A stretch of DNA of 64,000 nucleotides. Origin: Allium sativum. Taxonomy: Eukaryota > Streptophyta > Magnoliopsida > Asparagales > Amaryllidaceae. The DNA lies in assembly GCA_030737875.1 (NCBI GenBank), contig CM060918.1, forward strand, positions 770,282,552 through 770,346,551, written 5' to 3'. Positions 45,521-59,200 of this stretch are shown piece by piece. The notes below the pieces were generated by a model. That model was not told the origin of the DNA. It searched no databases and was given only the letters and a program-made list of their open reading frames with translations. A program made the position numbers and the translations under genes. Within the stretch, counting starts at the first letter, position 1. Every line of letters starts with the position of its first letter.

Positions 45521-48500
45521 ACTACGGGCAGTGAAATTGGCAAAAAGGCGAGCATGACGAAGATTTCTACATAAGAAGAGTCGTGATATTGGATTAGCTA
45601 TCTGTGAGAACTTCTCACTCTAAATTTCCTTTTCTGGTTATATATATATATATACTAGGATGCAGACGGTGCTTAGCAGCACCCGACACCCGTCATCCAC
45701 AGACCATGGATGGCTTGTTTGTTTGATTGATGTATTGTGAAAATTGTTTGTGATGTTGATGTGAAATCGATAATATAAATTAATGTGTTGAAATAAATTA
45801 ATTATCATTAAAAATATAATTTTTAACGTGAATGTGAATAAATGAATATTTATAAACAAATCGGCCGATTGGTTTATATAGACTAATTTGACTGATATTG
45901 ATTGGGATGATAAATTTTACACATCGCCCAACTACACAAATAAAAATCTGCGTTTGTTGATTTGAAACCCCACATGGGTGTTGGGATGATATTGGGCGTA
46001 CACTAATCCCAATTATTTAATTGTATGTCGATCGATTGGTCGACAGACTATGTAAGCGTTGATTATTTATATTCAATGCTTATGCAGTTGTGTGGTGCAC
46101 CCTGGATGATGGTTGATTGTTTGTCATTGCTATTATATACATGTGTTGTGTGGAATCCATATAATTAACATTATATGGTGATTGATTGAGCATCATTCCA
46201 ATTGGGAAAATAATGAATATTATAAAAGAAAATTCATTTGTTGAATATAAAAATAATCATGTGTTGACGATGTTCATGTGTTAAAACTATTCATGTGTTG
46301 AGTAAAATATTTTAAATAATAATATTTACATCTTTATCATATTTAAAATTAGAACTACTTCACGGTGGAGTCTGATTGAAAATCAAACGATAGATACCAT
46401 AGATTTATAAAATATTTTACATAACAAAAATAGTCGTGTGTTGACAGTACTCATGTGTTGAGATTAGGAGTGTGTTGAAAGAAATATAGATTCATGTGTT
46501 GAATAGAATAAATATTCATTTTTTGAATAGAATAACGAATTTATTGAAATATATAAAGCCGTTTTGATTAGAGTTACGCTATTTTGACGTGAACGATATT
46601 TATATCGATTATATTCGTTTTTAATACGAATATGGAAAATAAGTGATTTCAAAATATAACGTTTTGAAAATATTATCATTTATATAGTAATGATATGAAA
46701 TATTCAATTTTGATTTGAAATTGAATGTAGCGTTGAAATGGTTTTGAAAACGAATTTAAAACGATTTGTAAAATACGTTTTAAAAGGAAATTGACAAAAT
46801 ATATACAATATATATATTATATATATATATAGTGGCCCGAATAGAACGCGCCGCACCGTGGCAGTTCATGAATTTCGACCATTGACTACGAATTGACGTT
46901 GCGGGAGATCCGGCCGTCGGGTTCTCCTAAAACCGGTACCGTTGGGTACGTATCGAAAACAGCTTTCCAATGAATATTAGAAATTTGAAATCTAACGGTT
47001 GGATTTGGAATTATGTCCAAATCAAATTTTGAAAAGGTCATTGTAAGTGCAGTTCGATGGCCGTTGATGGAAATCGACTGTACGGGCCTTGATAAAATTA
47101 TTAAAAATATTAATAATTTGTGTAAAATCATAATATGTGAATTGGAAAGAACTGGGATGAAAAATTCCACATTTGAAAAGATAAAAATAGATTTATATCG
47201 AAATGAACTAGTTTTGAACTAGAATTAAAATCAATTTATTTTTGAAATAAATAAATTGAATTTGAAAGTGATTTTAAAAATAATCAATATTCCCAATACG
47301 TGAATTGGACTGGAGTTGAATCGAAATTATCTTCGGAATATTTCGATGTTGGATTTCGTGACTATACAGATATTGTTATGGGAATTTGAAAGATATATTT
47401 TATATCGTTATTTCAAATACGATATTTGTTGGTTTCATAATTTGATATTGAATATAAGCCAGTATATTTTCTATTCAGAGCCTTGTATTTAATATCAAAT
47501 GTGATTTGGATTTGTCGTGAATCGTGTTTTAGATGGCATTGATTCTTTAACCCAGTTAAAGGCAGGATGTTGATTTTTGAGAAGATTAAAACTAAGTGGA
47601 GTTCTAATGAATCTTTAATTAGATTGAAATGTGAATTGATAATTTAAATTATCAAATCTGAAAGGTGATCGAGAATGGAGTACCACCAGTTTTGCTCCAA
47701 AGCGATAGTTAAATCTCTAATTAGATTTGAACGTGAAATGGTAATTAATTTTACCGATAACACCGTGGTGTTAGATATGGAGTATTATCAGTTTTGCTCC
47801 ATGGGATATATAGGTTGGGATTGAGAGATAAAATAAATAATTACTTCGGTGTGGTTCGCTAATCCCGACTAGTTTGAAATGATATCCAAAGGAAGATTAA
47901 AGAATAAATTTAGAAGAATTTATCTTGGATAAAATTAATGGGAACCTTTCCCTAAGAATGTGATTTTGTGAATAAAAGAATATTCTGAATTGGAATGAGG
48001 CGTTTGTTGTGTTTGTGTAACATTTGTTTATCATATAAGTGGGTTATTCAGAAAGGCCGGGTTTATACCCATTCTGAATAACCGATTCGACGAGATGTCG
48101 AAGATGAAGACGGTGGTTGAAGACCGGAAGTCTTCACATCGCTTAGGTGATTACTGATGATCTCGATTGGGCTGTACACCCAAGATGAGGGAAACAGTTG
48201 GTGGTCGTCCAGACGTACTTGGAGATGAGCGGATATGCGAGGAAAGTGCCTTCGGTTTCGTTCAGACCCAGAACGAACTTGTAAGTGAATTGTGTGTCTG
48301 ACATTGGATTTTATTCTGTGTTGATTGATCTCTATTAAATATACATCTGTTTGGCGACAGAGAATTTATTCTCTTGCTTAACGCCCTTCTCTGAGACGTA
48401 CGAGCTTAGTGGTTGTATATCGATGGACATCAGTCGCATGGCATGAATTTCCAGTGTGGCACGCGTAAGTGGCAATTGATCAGGGCTTCTGTTGAAAAGC

Positions 48501-49058
48501 AAAGTCTTGTGGTTGATGATCAAAGCACGGCCTGTGTGGCATAGCTTTGTGTATAACGTGAATTCGCGAGCCTCACACCTCGGTATGAGTCAAAAACAGG
48601 ATACGGACCCAAGGAGTGCACGACGTTTCTTTCTAGCTATGGTGGTGTCAGTGACCTACCAGCCCTGACATTTATATACTTTTCACCTATGTGGTTGTTG
48701 GATACGAGGCGCCTCAGATATAGGTCTGTAAGGACCGGGAAACGTGTGTTCCGGAATTGCCAATCCTCGAAAGTAAGAGAGGACCGACCTTGGAGGTTCC
48801 AAAGGATCATAGTGGGGTCCTGAGGCATTGCTAGAGTGTCTCGAACGCGGAGAGGAGCTTGCCCCTTGCCTCGGCTCATGACGGAAATCCCATTTCCAAT
48901 ACGTGATATTGCGGTTTTAATTGTAGAACTAGTATGGCGACATGATATATGGTACCCATGCCGCCTATGATTGATATTTATGATTTGAAATTGTTTTGAC
49001 ACTATACACCTATAATAGTATCAAATGATTTGTTTTTAAATGTATCAAGCATTATTTG

Positions 49059-49130
49059 GCTATTATAAGGGAAAACCCTATCCTCCGGCTTGCGTTGCAT
49101 TGTGTGACGGGACCTGGGTCTTATAATAGC
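49059..49130. promoter_or_regulatory. Perfect 11-bp stem hairpin near D 5' LTR end
   Basis: GCTATTATAAG (49059-49069) pairs perfectly with CTTATAATAGC (49120-49130) around a 50-base GC-richer loop containing ctccggcttgcg and gggacctggg. The same stem is intact at 57199-57209 and 57260-57270 in the 3' LTR. Confidence 0.75.
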
Positions 49131-49652
49131 TTCATTTTTCCAAAGAGCATTGCGCTGTTTTGTTATATGCACTAGTATTCTTGGGAGGAAACCCATTCCG
49201 TGTTATATGGCGTGGTCCCTTGAATTACTCTCTTTTAAAGTAAAGTTTTAAATAACTTTTTTAGTTCTCACACCAGTCACATGACTGACCTGGAGTTTAA
49301 TGTTTTAATCTAAACTCTGGGTGCCCTTATTTTCGACACGGGCAGCTAGTAGTTTTGGTTTTGCAGATTTATATTCACAGGATCCTGATTTACAGCTGGA
49401 ACGATGCTCGGAAAGCTCTGTATCCGTGTGTTACTTTCAGTTGTGTTTTCTATTGTTTTTCCACTGCTATGTAATTGATTGTAATCTCTGATATTTGTTG
49501 AATGTAATTTATTCATTTATACTCGGTATATTCTTGTATCTGATGGAATTGTTGTAATAATAAGGAAATGTTCTTCCGTCTGAGTTCTGATTCGTCTTGT
49601 CCTCAACGCAATCCGTGCTTTCCTTCACGGGGAAATTCGGGTCGTGTCAGTT

Positions 49653-49664
49653 TGGTATCAGAGC
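49653..49664 (+). other. Primer binding site of element D
   Basis: TGGTATCAGAGC, matching the initiator tRNA-Met 3' end, starts three bases after the LTR end. Confidence 0.93.
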
Positions 49665-51633
49665 TTTGGTTTACAGAGCTCGAGAACAAGACACGTTAAA
49701 ACCCTACGAAAGAATTCATCAGATATTGGATTAGTAATATCCAATTAGAATGACTCATTAGAGATAGGATCAGTAGTATCCTAGAACGAGTGTGAAGAGT
49801 ATATTTTTCAAATGAAAACAACTTTGTTTTGAAAATTAAATTCAAGTATACGTATTTGAATATTTATTTATTTTGAATATGGACAATCGAGTATATAAAG
49901 ATTTCGCGTATACGCGTCATGAACGTATATTCGAAGTTTTAATATACTGGATAGATATAGAATCACACTCTAGTCACCCGGAGATGATGTTGATAATGAC
50001 CATGGCATCATCAATATTTTTGTTCGTGTTTCGAAGGTGTGGTTTCTATATAATTCCATTGACTGGTGTGAGAACCAAAACTAATATAGCTAGAATACAT
50101 TGTTGTGAATTGACATCAAAAACATGATTTTTTGTATATATGTATCAAAATTATGAATTTGAAACTCTAATCCACTAATTGATTGATGTTTGTGTTGTTT
50201 GTTTATTTGTTTGCTAATTTTTAGCCATTTAGCCTAATTGAACCAAACATTGAATTGTATTGAAAATTGGTCGCATTTGCTTGCATATACATGTGCTTAC
50301 ATTGAACAGGTCATAGCAAGGAGGCTAGAGCAGAGAATAAAATTTGTTTGCCCGACAAATAGGTACATATTTACAATAATTTACTGTTTTGTTTGAGTGA
50401 TGATGATTTTATGAGCCGATTGGCTAGCCGCTTGGCTTTTTCTTTTTGAGATCAGAAGGCCTGTATGGCAATTTCGGGATTTTCCCGTTGCTCCCGGTGC
50501 AGGGGAGGTTATGGCGAAATTTTTCGAAAATTTAGGGTGTTAGCCAAATTTTTGAAAAATTTGAAAAGTTCTTAGAAACTGAAAAGTTGAAGAACTTAAG
50601 CCGTAGTCAAAATAATGGAAGTTGAGTTGATTTGTTAAACAACTTTCGGCTTCGTTCCTTTTCGGCCTTTGATTTAGAGAAGATTAGAATATCATCAATA
50701 AAAAGCAGAACAAATTTATTCAATTAAATCACACATTGAACTGATTAGAAAATAGTTAGAAATATATACTTGTGCATTATATATGTTTGAACAGGAAATT
50801 GGATAGCTGTTGAGTAAAGATTTTATTTGCGTGCCCGACAAATAGGTAAACCTTAATGAGTTGGATGCGAAATATTATTATGTCAACTCCTGTGAGTGCC
50901 ATTGGATGCGGAGTGCTAGTTATTCTGTGTGAAATAATAAACATCACCATAGGATAGCAAAAATTAATTTTGAACTACATTACATGGCATAATTCTGGAA
51001 GATAGGCATACTTCATCATATACCACATAAGAATTTGGAGCTTGTGTGACGAGGTGGAAGATTTACCATACGAGCGAGAGGCTTGTATGGCGATGACTAT
51101 ATTTTACAGGTTGAACTGATGACTGATATGGACTATTTAAATTATAACGATAAAATTGCCAGATTAATAAAAAACCCACACGGGTCTAGAGTTGACAATA
51201 ATCACGTCTCTCTAGATATTAGATACGTCACATGGACTATTTATTTCCCACACGAGACGAGGTGACGAGGATTTATCCTCTGGAGCATTTAAAATACACA
51301 CTCCCTCAAGCTTTGACAGGGTGACGAGAATTTATTCTCTGGAGTTATTATCAATACACGCTTCCCTGTAAACACCAGAATATATCACTATAAATATGTG
51401 TATGCTTATTAGGATTTATTGGGTACCTAATACGGCCCAATAAATTTCCAAACCTCTCCCCGTACAAAGGAGGTTATGGAAATTTTTTTCGAAAATTCCA
51501 GGTGTTAGCCAAATTTTTGAAGAATTTGAAAATTCTCAGAAACTGAAAAGTTGGAGAATGGAAGCCAGATTGAACGTAGAGTTGATTAATCAAACCACTT
51601 TCGACTTTGTTCCTTTTCGGGGACGAAAAGTTT

Positions 51634-51647
51634 TAAGTGGGTGAGAT
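51634..51647 (+). other. Polypurine tract of element D
   Basis: aagtgggtgagat lies directly before the 3' LTR, preceded by ttttcggggacgaaaag as in Ty3-gypsy elements. Confidence 0.88.
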
Positions 51648-52569
51648 TGTAACGACTCGAAAATCTGGGCTAGTTTAAATTTTTTATTTTGGCAATTTTA
51701 GCGAATTTTGAACATTTAAAATAGATTATTTTAAATAATATCGACGAGAAATTTATTTTGAATAGAATTCGAACGTATATATTATATACGTCGTCATTAG
51801 AATATAAATAATTATATATAATTATAAATAGAATTGAAAATGGCGCGGTAGTTCGATAATTCGATTTCAAACTTCAATTGAACATACTGGGTGCAAAACA
51901 AACCGGATTTTAGTGAAACCAAAAACATTATTATCTAATTGAGAATATCTTTCCACCGAATCCGAAAAATCGAGATTTCATAGCGGGAATCAAAAGATAT
52001 GTCCAGTTGAAAATTCTGAATAGTCGCTATGGAATTCAGGCCCTTAAAAATGGAAATTTTGCAAACGACCTCAGATTTCGGCAAAACCACTTTTGTTGGG
52101 TCCGTGATGTCAAATTATTGCTAGATTCCAAATTTCATAACTTTTTGAATCAGTATGTGAGCGTGGCAAAGGAAAACGCGTTTGACCAGTTTCAGTTGAT
52201 TTTAATCGACTGGAAAATGGCCATTTTTCCAACGGTCTCAGAATTCGACGAAACTTGTTTTGTTAGGACCGTATCGTCAATACGAAGCTAGAAAATATTT
52301 TTCTGGAATTTTTAGAGTTCGTATGTGACCCCCGTAAATTGAAATGCGCATTCAAATTCAGTATATAGAGATATATGTTGATTTTGACGAAAACTGATCG
52401 AAACGATCGAATCAGCTTATGATACATATCCCATTGTGTTCGAAATGGGGGTAATTAGCTATGGACGATAGGCAGTGGACCTCGTTTAGAGGTCAAATGA
52501 AAAAGTCAACTATTTGTAATAAAATAATTAAATAATTAAATATAAAACCCTTCTCTCTCATCCTTTTAA

Positions 52570-53028
52570 CTCCTTTGCCCCCCTATCGTTCATTCTCAGA
52601 ACTGAAAAGAAAAAAATGGAAGACTACCAGACCCCGTCGCCCTCCCCTGGCGATCACCACCGCCGCCGCTCCACCAGCCAAGCCCCTCATCCGCTCTGAT
52701 CCCCTCTCCTCCTCCTTCTCTAGCCCAACTCGACTGAATCGAGCTTCCCACTCACGAGAAACCCCCCCACCCCCCTCCCCCCCGCCCCGATGTCGCGATT
52801 CCACCTGCGTCGCCCGCGCTAGCGGTTCCCCCACCACACCCCCCTCTTCTTCCCCGACCTCCTCCTCAGACCCCGTCGCAGCACCCCTTTTCTTCAATTA
52901 GAAGCCCTACCGCCCTCCACCGCCTGAAGACCGCTGCCTGGCATCGCCGGCGCCAGCTCCGACGAGCCATCCTCCACGCGCCGACGTCAGCACAAGGAAG
53001 ACCCCCCTCCAACGATTACAGTAAGTTT
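52570..53028 (+). promoter_or_regulatory. GC-rich exon-like leader with splice donor (D 3' LTR)
   Basis: Counterpart of 44455-44890. The frame at 52575 (108 codons, low-complexity Pro/Ser/Arg) exists only because of local indels relative to the other LTR. The splice donor acaGTAAGTttt is unchanged. Confidence 0.55.
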
Positions 53029-53387
53029 TATAACTTCTTTTAAAAAAAATTCGATTTTTATTTACTTAATGCTTACTTATTTTATTAAGTAAAATCTGAT
53101 GTGTATTTAAATAAAAACTGATTTTTATTTATCATAAAGCTTTGATTTGTAAAAAGAAAATATTTGATTTTTCTATATGTAAAGCCGATATTTTTATCAA
53201 TGAAAAGATTCGATTTTTGTTACAGGAAAGAAGAGATTATTAACATGACATAGTAGAGAGTTTTAACATGTAAAGGAAGTGATTTTTAACATGTAAAGAA
53301 TGAAAATATAATTTTCATATAGTATAGAAAATATAATTTTTATTTGATAGGAAGATTAAAGATATGGTTTTTATAATATGGAAGTAT

Positions 53388-53655
53388 TAAAAATCCGATT
53401 TTTATATATTGAATAGCGATGTAAAAATTCGATTTTTATATATCGAATAGCGAAGTAAAAATTCGATTTTTATATATTGAATAGCGAAGTAAAAATAGGA
53501 TTTTTATATATTGAATAGCGAAGTAAAAATTCGATTTTTATATATTGAATAGCGAAGTAAAGATATGATTTTTTTTATATACATAGTAACAATATAAAAA
53601 TGTGATTTTTATATACATAGCAACAATATAAAAATGTGATTTTTATATATGCAGT
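53388..53655. repeat. 34-bp array with AAAAATTCGATTTTT palindrome (D 3' LTR)
   Basis: Counterpart of 45252-45520, with the same unit and about the same copy number. Confidence 0.92.
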
Positions 53656-56600
53656 GACTACGGGCAGTGAAATTGGCAAAAAGGCGAGCACGACGAAGAT
53701 TTCTACATAAGAAGAGTCGTGATATTGGATTAGCTATCTGTGAGAACTTCTCACTCTAAATTTCCTTTTCTGGTTATATATATATATATATACTAGGATG
53801 CAGACGGTGCTTAGCAGCACCCGACACCCGTCATCCATAGACCAAGGATGGCTTGTTTGTTTGATTGATGTGTTGTGAAAATTGTTTGTGATGTTGATGT
53901 GAAATCGATAATATAAATTAATGTGTTGAAATAAATTAATTATCGTTAAAAATATAATTTTTAACGTGAATGTGAATAAATGAATATTTATAAACAATCG
54001 GCCGATTTGTTTATATACACTAATTTGACTGATATTGATTGGGATGATAAATTTTACACATTGCCCAACTGCACAAATAAAAATCTTTGTTTGTTGATTT
54101 GAAACCCCACACGGGTGTTGGGATGATATTAGGCGTACACTAATCCCAATTATTTAATTGTATGTCGACCGATTGGTCGACAGACTATGTAAGCGTTGAT
54201 TATTTATGTTTGATGCTTATGCAGTTGTGTGGTGCACCCTGGATGATGGTTGATTGTTTGTCATTGCTATTATATACATGTGTTGCGTGGAATACATATA
54301 ATTAACATTATATGGTGATTCATTGGGCCTCATTCCAATTGGGAAAATAATGAATATTATAAAAGAAAATTCATTTGTTGAATATAAAAATAGTCATGTG
54401 TTGACGATGTTCATGTGTTAAAACTATTCATGTGTTGAGTAAAATATTTTAAATAATAATATTTACATCTTTATCATATTTAAAATTAGAATTACTTCAC
54501 GGTGGAGTCTGATTGAAAATCAAACGATAGATACCATAGTTTTATAAAAAAAATTACATAACAAAAATAGTCGTGTGTTGACAGTACTCATTTGTTGAGA
54601 TTAGTGGTGTGTTGAAAGAAATATAGATTCATGTGTTGAATAGAATAAATATTCATTTGTTGAATAGAATAACGAATTTATTGAAATATATAAAGCCGTT
54701 TTGATTAGAGTTGTGCTATTTTGACATGAACGATATTTATATCGATTATATTCGTTTTTAATATGAATATAGAAAAGAAGTGATTTCAAAATATAACGTT
54801 TTGAAAATATTATCATTTATATAGTAATGATATGAAATATTCAATTTTGATTTGAAATTGAATGTAGCGTTGTAATGGTTTTGAAAACGAATCTAAAACG
54901 ATTTATAAAATACGTTTTAAAAGGAAATCGACGAAATATATAATATATATATACATTATATATATATATATAATGGCCCGAATAGAACGTGCCGCGCCGC
55001 AGCAGTTCGTGAATTTCGACCATTGACGTCGAATTGACGTTGCGGGAGATCCGACCGACGGATTCTCCTAAAACCGGAACCGTTGGGTTCGTATCGAAAA
55101 GAGCTTTCCAATGAATATTAGAAATTTGAAAGATAATGGTTGGATTTGGAATTATGTCCAAATCAAATTTGGAAAAGGTCGCTTTAAGTGCAGTTCGATG
55201 GCCGTTGATGGAAATCGACTGTACGGGCCTTGATAAAATTATTAAAAATATTAATAATTTGTGTCAAATCATAATATGTGAATTGGAAAGAACTGGGATG
55301 AAAAATTCCACATTTGAAAAGATAAAAATAGATTTTTATCGAAATGAACTAGTTTTGAACTAGAATTAAAATCAATTTATTTTTGAAATAATTAAATTGA
55401 ATTTGAAAGTGATTTTAAAAATAATCAATATTCCCAATACGTGAATTGGACTGGAGTTGAATCAAAATTATCTTCGGAAAATTTCGATGTTGGATTTCGT
55501 GAATATACAGATATTGTTATGGGAATGTGAAAGATATATTTTATATCATTATTTCCAATACGATATTTGTTGGTTTCAGAATTTGATATTGAATATAAGC
55601 CGGTATATTTTCTATTCAGAGCCTTGTATTTAATATCAAATGTGATTTGGGTTTGTCGTGAATCGTGTTTTAGATGGCATTGGTTCTTTAACCCAGTTAA
55701 AGGCAGGATGTTGATTTTTGAGAAGATTAAAACTAAGTGGAGTTTTAATGAATCTTTAATTAGATTGAAATGTGAATTGATAATTTAAATTATCAAATCT
55801 AAAAGGTGATCGAGAATGGAGTACCACCAGTTTTGCTCCAAAGCGATAGTTAAATCTTTAATTAGATTTGAACGTGAAATGGTAATTAATTTTACCGATA
55901 ACACCGTGGTGTTACATACGGAGTATTACCAGTTTTGCTCCATGGGATATATAGGTTGGGATTGAGAGATAAAATAAATAATTACTTCGGTGTGGTTCGT
56001 TAATCCCGACTAGTTTGAAATGATATCCAAAGGAAGATTAAAGAATAAATTTAGAAGAATTTATCTTGGATAAAATTAATGGGAACCTTTCCCTTAGAAT
56101 GTGATTTTCTGAATAAAAGAATATTCTGAAATGGAATGAGGCGTTTGTTGTGTTTGTGTAACATTTGTTTATCATATACGTGGGTTATTCAGAAAGACTG
56201 GGTTTATACCCATTCTGAATAACCGATTCGACGAGATGTCGAAGATGAAGACGGTGGTTCAAGACCGGAAGTCTTCACATCGCTTGGTTGATTACTGATG
56301 ATCTCGATTGGGCTGTACACCCAAGATGAGGGAAACAGTTGGTGGTCGTCCAGACGTACTTGGAGATGGATGTATATGCGAGGAAAGTGCCTCCGGTTTC
56401 GTTCAGACCCAGAACGAACTTGTAAATAGATTGTGTGTCTGACATTGGATTTTATTCTGTGTTGATTGAACTCTATTAAATATACATCTATTTGGCAGCA
56501 GAGAATTTATTCTCTTGCTTAATGCCCTTCTCTGAGACGTACGAGCTCAGAGGTTGTATATCGATGGACATCAGTCGCATGGCATGAATTGCCAGTGTGG

Positions 56601-58809
56601 CACGCGTAAGTGGCAAATGATCAGGGCTTCTGTTGAAAAGCAAAGTCTAGTGGTTGATGATCAAAGCACGTCCTGTGTGGCGTAGCTTTGTGTATAACGT
56701 GAATTCGCGAGCCTCACACCTCGGTATGAGTCAAAAACGGGATACGGACCCAAGGAGTGCACGACGTTTCTTTCTAGCTATGGTGGTGTCAGTGACCTAC
56801 CAGCCCTGACATTTATATACTTTTCATCTATGTGGTTGTTGGAAACGAGGCGCCTCGGATATAGGTCTGTAAGGCCGGGAAACGTGTGTTCAGGAATTGC
56901 CAATCCTCAAAAGTAAGAGAGGACCGGCCTTGGAGGTTCCAAAAGATCATAGTGGGGTCCTGAGGCATTGCTAGAGTGTCTCGAACGCGGAGATGAGATT
57001 GCCCCTTGCCTCGGCTCATGACGGAAATCCCATTTCCACTACGTGATATTGCGGTTTTAATTGTAGAACTAGTATGGCAACATGATATATGGTACCCATG
57101 CCGCCTATGATTGATATTTATGATTTGAAATTGTTTTGACACTATACACCTATAACAGTATCAAATGATTTGTTTTTAAACGTATCAAGCATTATTTGGC
57201 TATTATAAGGGAAAACCCTATCCTCCGGCTTGCGTTGCATTGTGTGATGGGACCTGGGTCTTATAATAGCTTCATTTTTCCAAAGAGCATTGCGCTGTTT
57301 TGTTATATGCACTAGTATTCTTGGGAGGAAACCCGTTCCGTGTTATACGGCGTGGTCCCTTGAATTACTCTCTTTTAAAGTAAAGTTTTAAATAACTGTT
57401 TTAGTTCTCACACCACTCACATGACTGACCTGGAGTTTATTATTTTAACCTAAACTCTGGGTGCCCTTATTTTCGACACGGGCAACTAGTTCTTTTGGTT
57501 TTGCAGATTTATATTCATAGGATCCTGATTTACAGCTGGAACGATGCTCGGAAAGCTCTGTATCCGTGTGTTACTTTCAGTTGTGTTTTCTATTGTTTTT
57601 CCGCTGCTATGTAATTGATTGTAATCTCTGATATTTGTTGAATGTAATTTATTCATTTATACTCGGTATATTCTTGTATCTGATGGAATTGTTGTAATAA
57701 CAATGAAATGTTCTTCCGTCTGAGTTCAGATTCGTCTTGTCCTCAACGCAATCCGTGCTTTCCTTCACGGGGAAGTTCGGGTTGTGTCATATTCTCTGTG
57801 GGTTGTTGTAATAACCCGGAAATCCGAGCCAATTTAAAAATTTTATTTTGGCAATTTTGATGTGTTTTGATTATTTAAAATGAATTATTTTAAATAATAA
57901 CGACGAGAAATTTATTTTGAATAGAATTTGAGCGTATATATTTATTTGAATCGTCGTTGAATATAAATATTTATTTTTAATTAAAAAAGGAATTGAAAAT
58001 AGCGCGGTAGTTCGAAAATTCGATTTCAAATTTCAAATGAACGTACAGGATTCAAAATAAACCGGATTTTAGCAAAACCAAAAATATTTGAATCTATTTG
58101 AAAATATCTTTCCAACGAATCCAAAAAATTGAAATTTCATAGCGGGAATAAAAAGTTATGCCCAGTTGAAAATTCAGAATAGTCGCTATGGAATTCTGGC
58201 CCTTAAAAATAGAAATTTTGCAAACGATCTTTGCTTTCGACGAAAGCACTTTTGTTGGATCCGGGATGTCTATTTATTTCTAGATTCCAAAATTCATAAT
58301 TTTCTGAATCAATATGTGAGAGTGGCAAAGGAAAACGAGTTTTAACAGTTTAAGTCAATTTGGATCAACCAGAAAATGGTCATTTTTTAAACGGTCTTCA
58401 AATTCGACGAAATTCGTCTTATTAGAACCGTATCATCAATACGAAGCTAGAAAATATTTTTTGGAAATTTTTAGAGTCTGTATGTGGCTCCGGTAAATTG
58501 AAATGCGCGTTCAAATTCAATATATAGATTTATATTTTGATTTTGACGAAAACAGATCGAAGCGATCGAATCAGCTTACAAAACATATCCCATTGTGTTC
58601 ATAATGGGGGTATTATGCTAGGAACGATAGTCGGTGAGTTTGATTTGGTGTTCGAAATAAAAAGTTACTTTTTGAAATAGAAAAATAAAAATATATATAA
58701 ATATATTATCCCAATGGTCAACCCCTCTTTAATTCTCGCTCTTCCCTCATTTACACTCCACCCCGTCAGTTCTTAAAAAAAATGAATAAAAGAAATAAAA
58801 ATATAAAAA

Positions 58810-59200
58810 ACGCGAGCTCTTCAAATCGAGGCGGCCATCGCCACCAGACGCCACCGCTCGCCGCGACACCACCTTCCCTCAGCTCAGACCGACCTCGCAA
58901 CCCCGCTCCCCCGCCTTCTCCTCCTGCGTCGAGCTAGCTCCCACCGCGAGAACCAAAATCGCAAAGCCACAAAAACTGCACCACCACAGCGTCGTACCCC
59001 ATCGTGGGCCACCCCGCTCCACCCAAGGACGAGCTCCTCAAATCGAACCGTCTCCAATCACCATCGCGGGAAAATGAAGAAACCGTGCCACCCGAAAGGA
59101 CGAGATCTACTGCGCCTCTCTCTCCTCGAACTGCGCATCCAGATCGAGCTCCCACCACCTCGGCGACTCCATCTCCACCCCGATTCAGCCGGTAAGCTTT
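58810..59200 (+). promoter_or_regulatory. GC-rich exon-like leader with splice donor (second D-like LTR)
   Basis: About 390 GC-rich bases sit in AT-rich surroundings and end at GGTAAGCTT. The position matches the island of element D, although the sequence is largely different. Confidence 0.5.

Larger units (their letters stand above)
43529..49649 (+). repeat. 5' LTR of element D
   Basis: Order of parts: AT-rich U3, TATA box at 44422, GC-rich island 44455-44880 ending at splice donor GTAAGT (44883), AT palindrome array 45252-45520, long U5-like remainder with a hairpin at 49059-49130. The many short ORFs on both strands are not coding. Confidence 0.94.
49650..51647 (+). other. Interior of element D, non-coding, with internal duplications
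   Basis: The 2.0 kb holds only short frames (84 codons at 49873 and 60 at 51083) with no recognisable domain. It contains duplicated blocks: 50501-50671 resembles 51466-51620 (ggaggttatgg, ggtgttagccaaatttttga, cagaaactgaaaagttg), and 50304-50363 resembles 50788-50846 (gcccgacaaatagg). A smaller pair is tgacgaggatttatcctctg / tgacgagaatttattctctg at 51260 and 51321. Confidence 0.75.
43529..57789 (+). mobile_element. Element D: LARD-type LTR retrotransposon with ~6.1-kb LTRs
   Basis: LTRs at 43529-49649 (6121 bp) and 51648-57789 (6142 bp), TGTAACGAC...GTGTCA, enclose 1998 bp with a tRNA-Met primer site and a polypurine tract. Perfect 5-bp target duplications TATTC (43524-43528 and 57790-57794) prove a complete insertion of 14.3 kb, into the gag of element A. 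The LTRs differ by roughly 3% over the first 530 bases by eye. No gag or pol motif occurs, so it is non-autonomous. LTRs three times longer than the interior are extreme even for LARDs. Two further D-like LTRs lie at 1-7724 and 57807-59540, so the family is locally common. Confidence 0.95.
51648..57789 (+). repeat. 3' LTR of element D
   Basis: 6142 bp, the partner of 43529-49649. TATA at 52541, GC-rich island 52570-53020, donor GTAAGT at 53021, palindrome array 53388-53655, hairpin 57199-57270, end GTGTCA at 57789. Confidence 0.94.

Noticed and set aside
48637..49002. 121-codon minus-strand frame, 104 codons in the other LTR
   Set aside because: It is antisense in the D LTR and truncated or frameshifted between the LTRs, with no recognisable motif.
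52575..52901. 108-codon Pro/Ser/Arg frame and its 104-codon antisense partner
   Set aside because: Both arise from the GC-rich LTR island; the paired LTR does not keep the frames because of indels.
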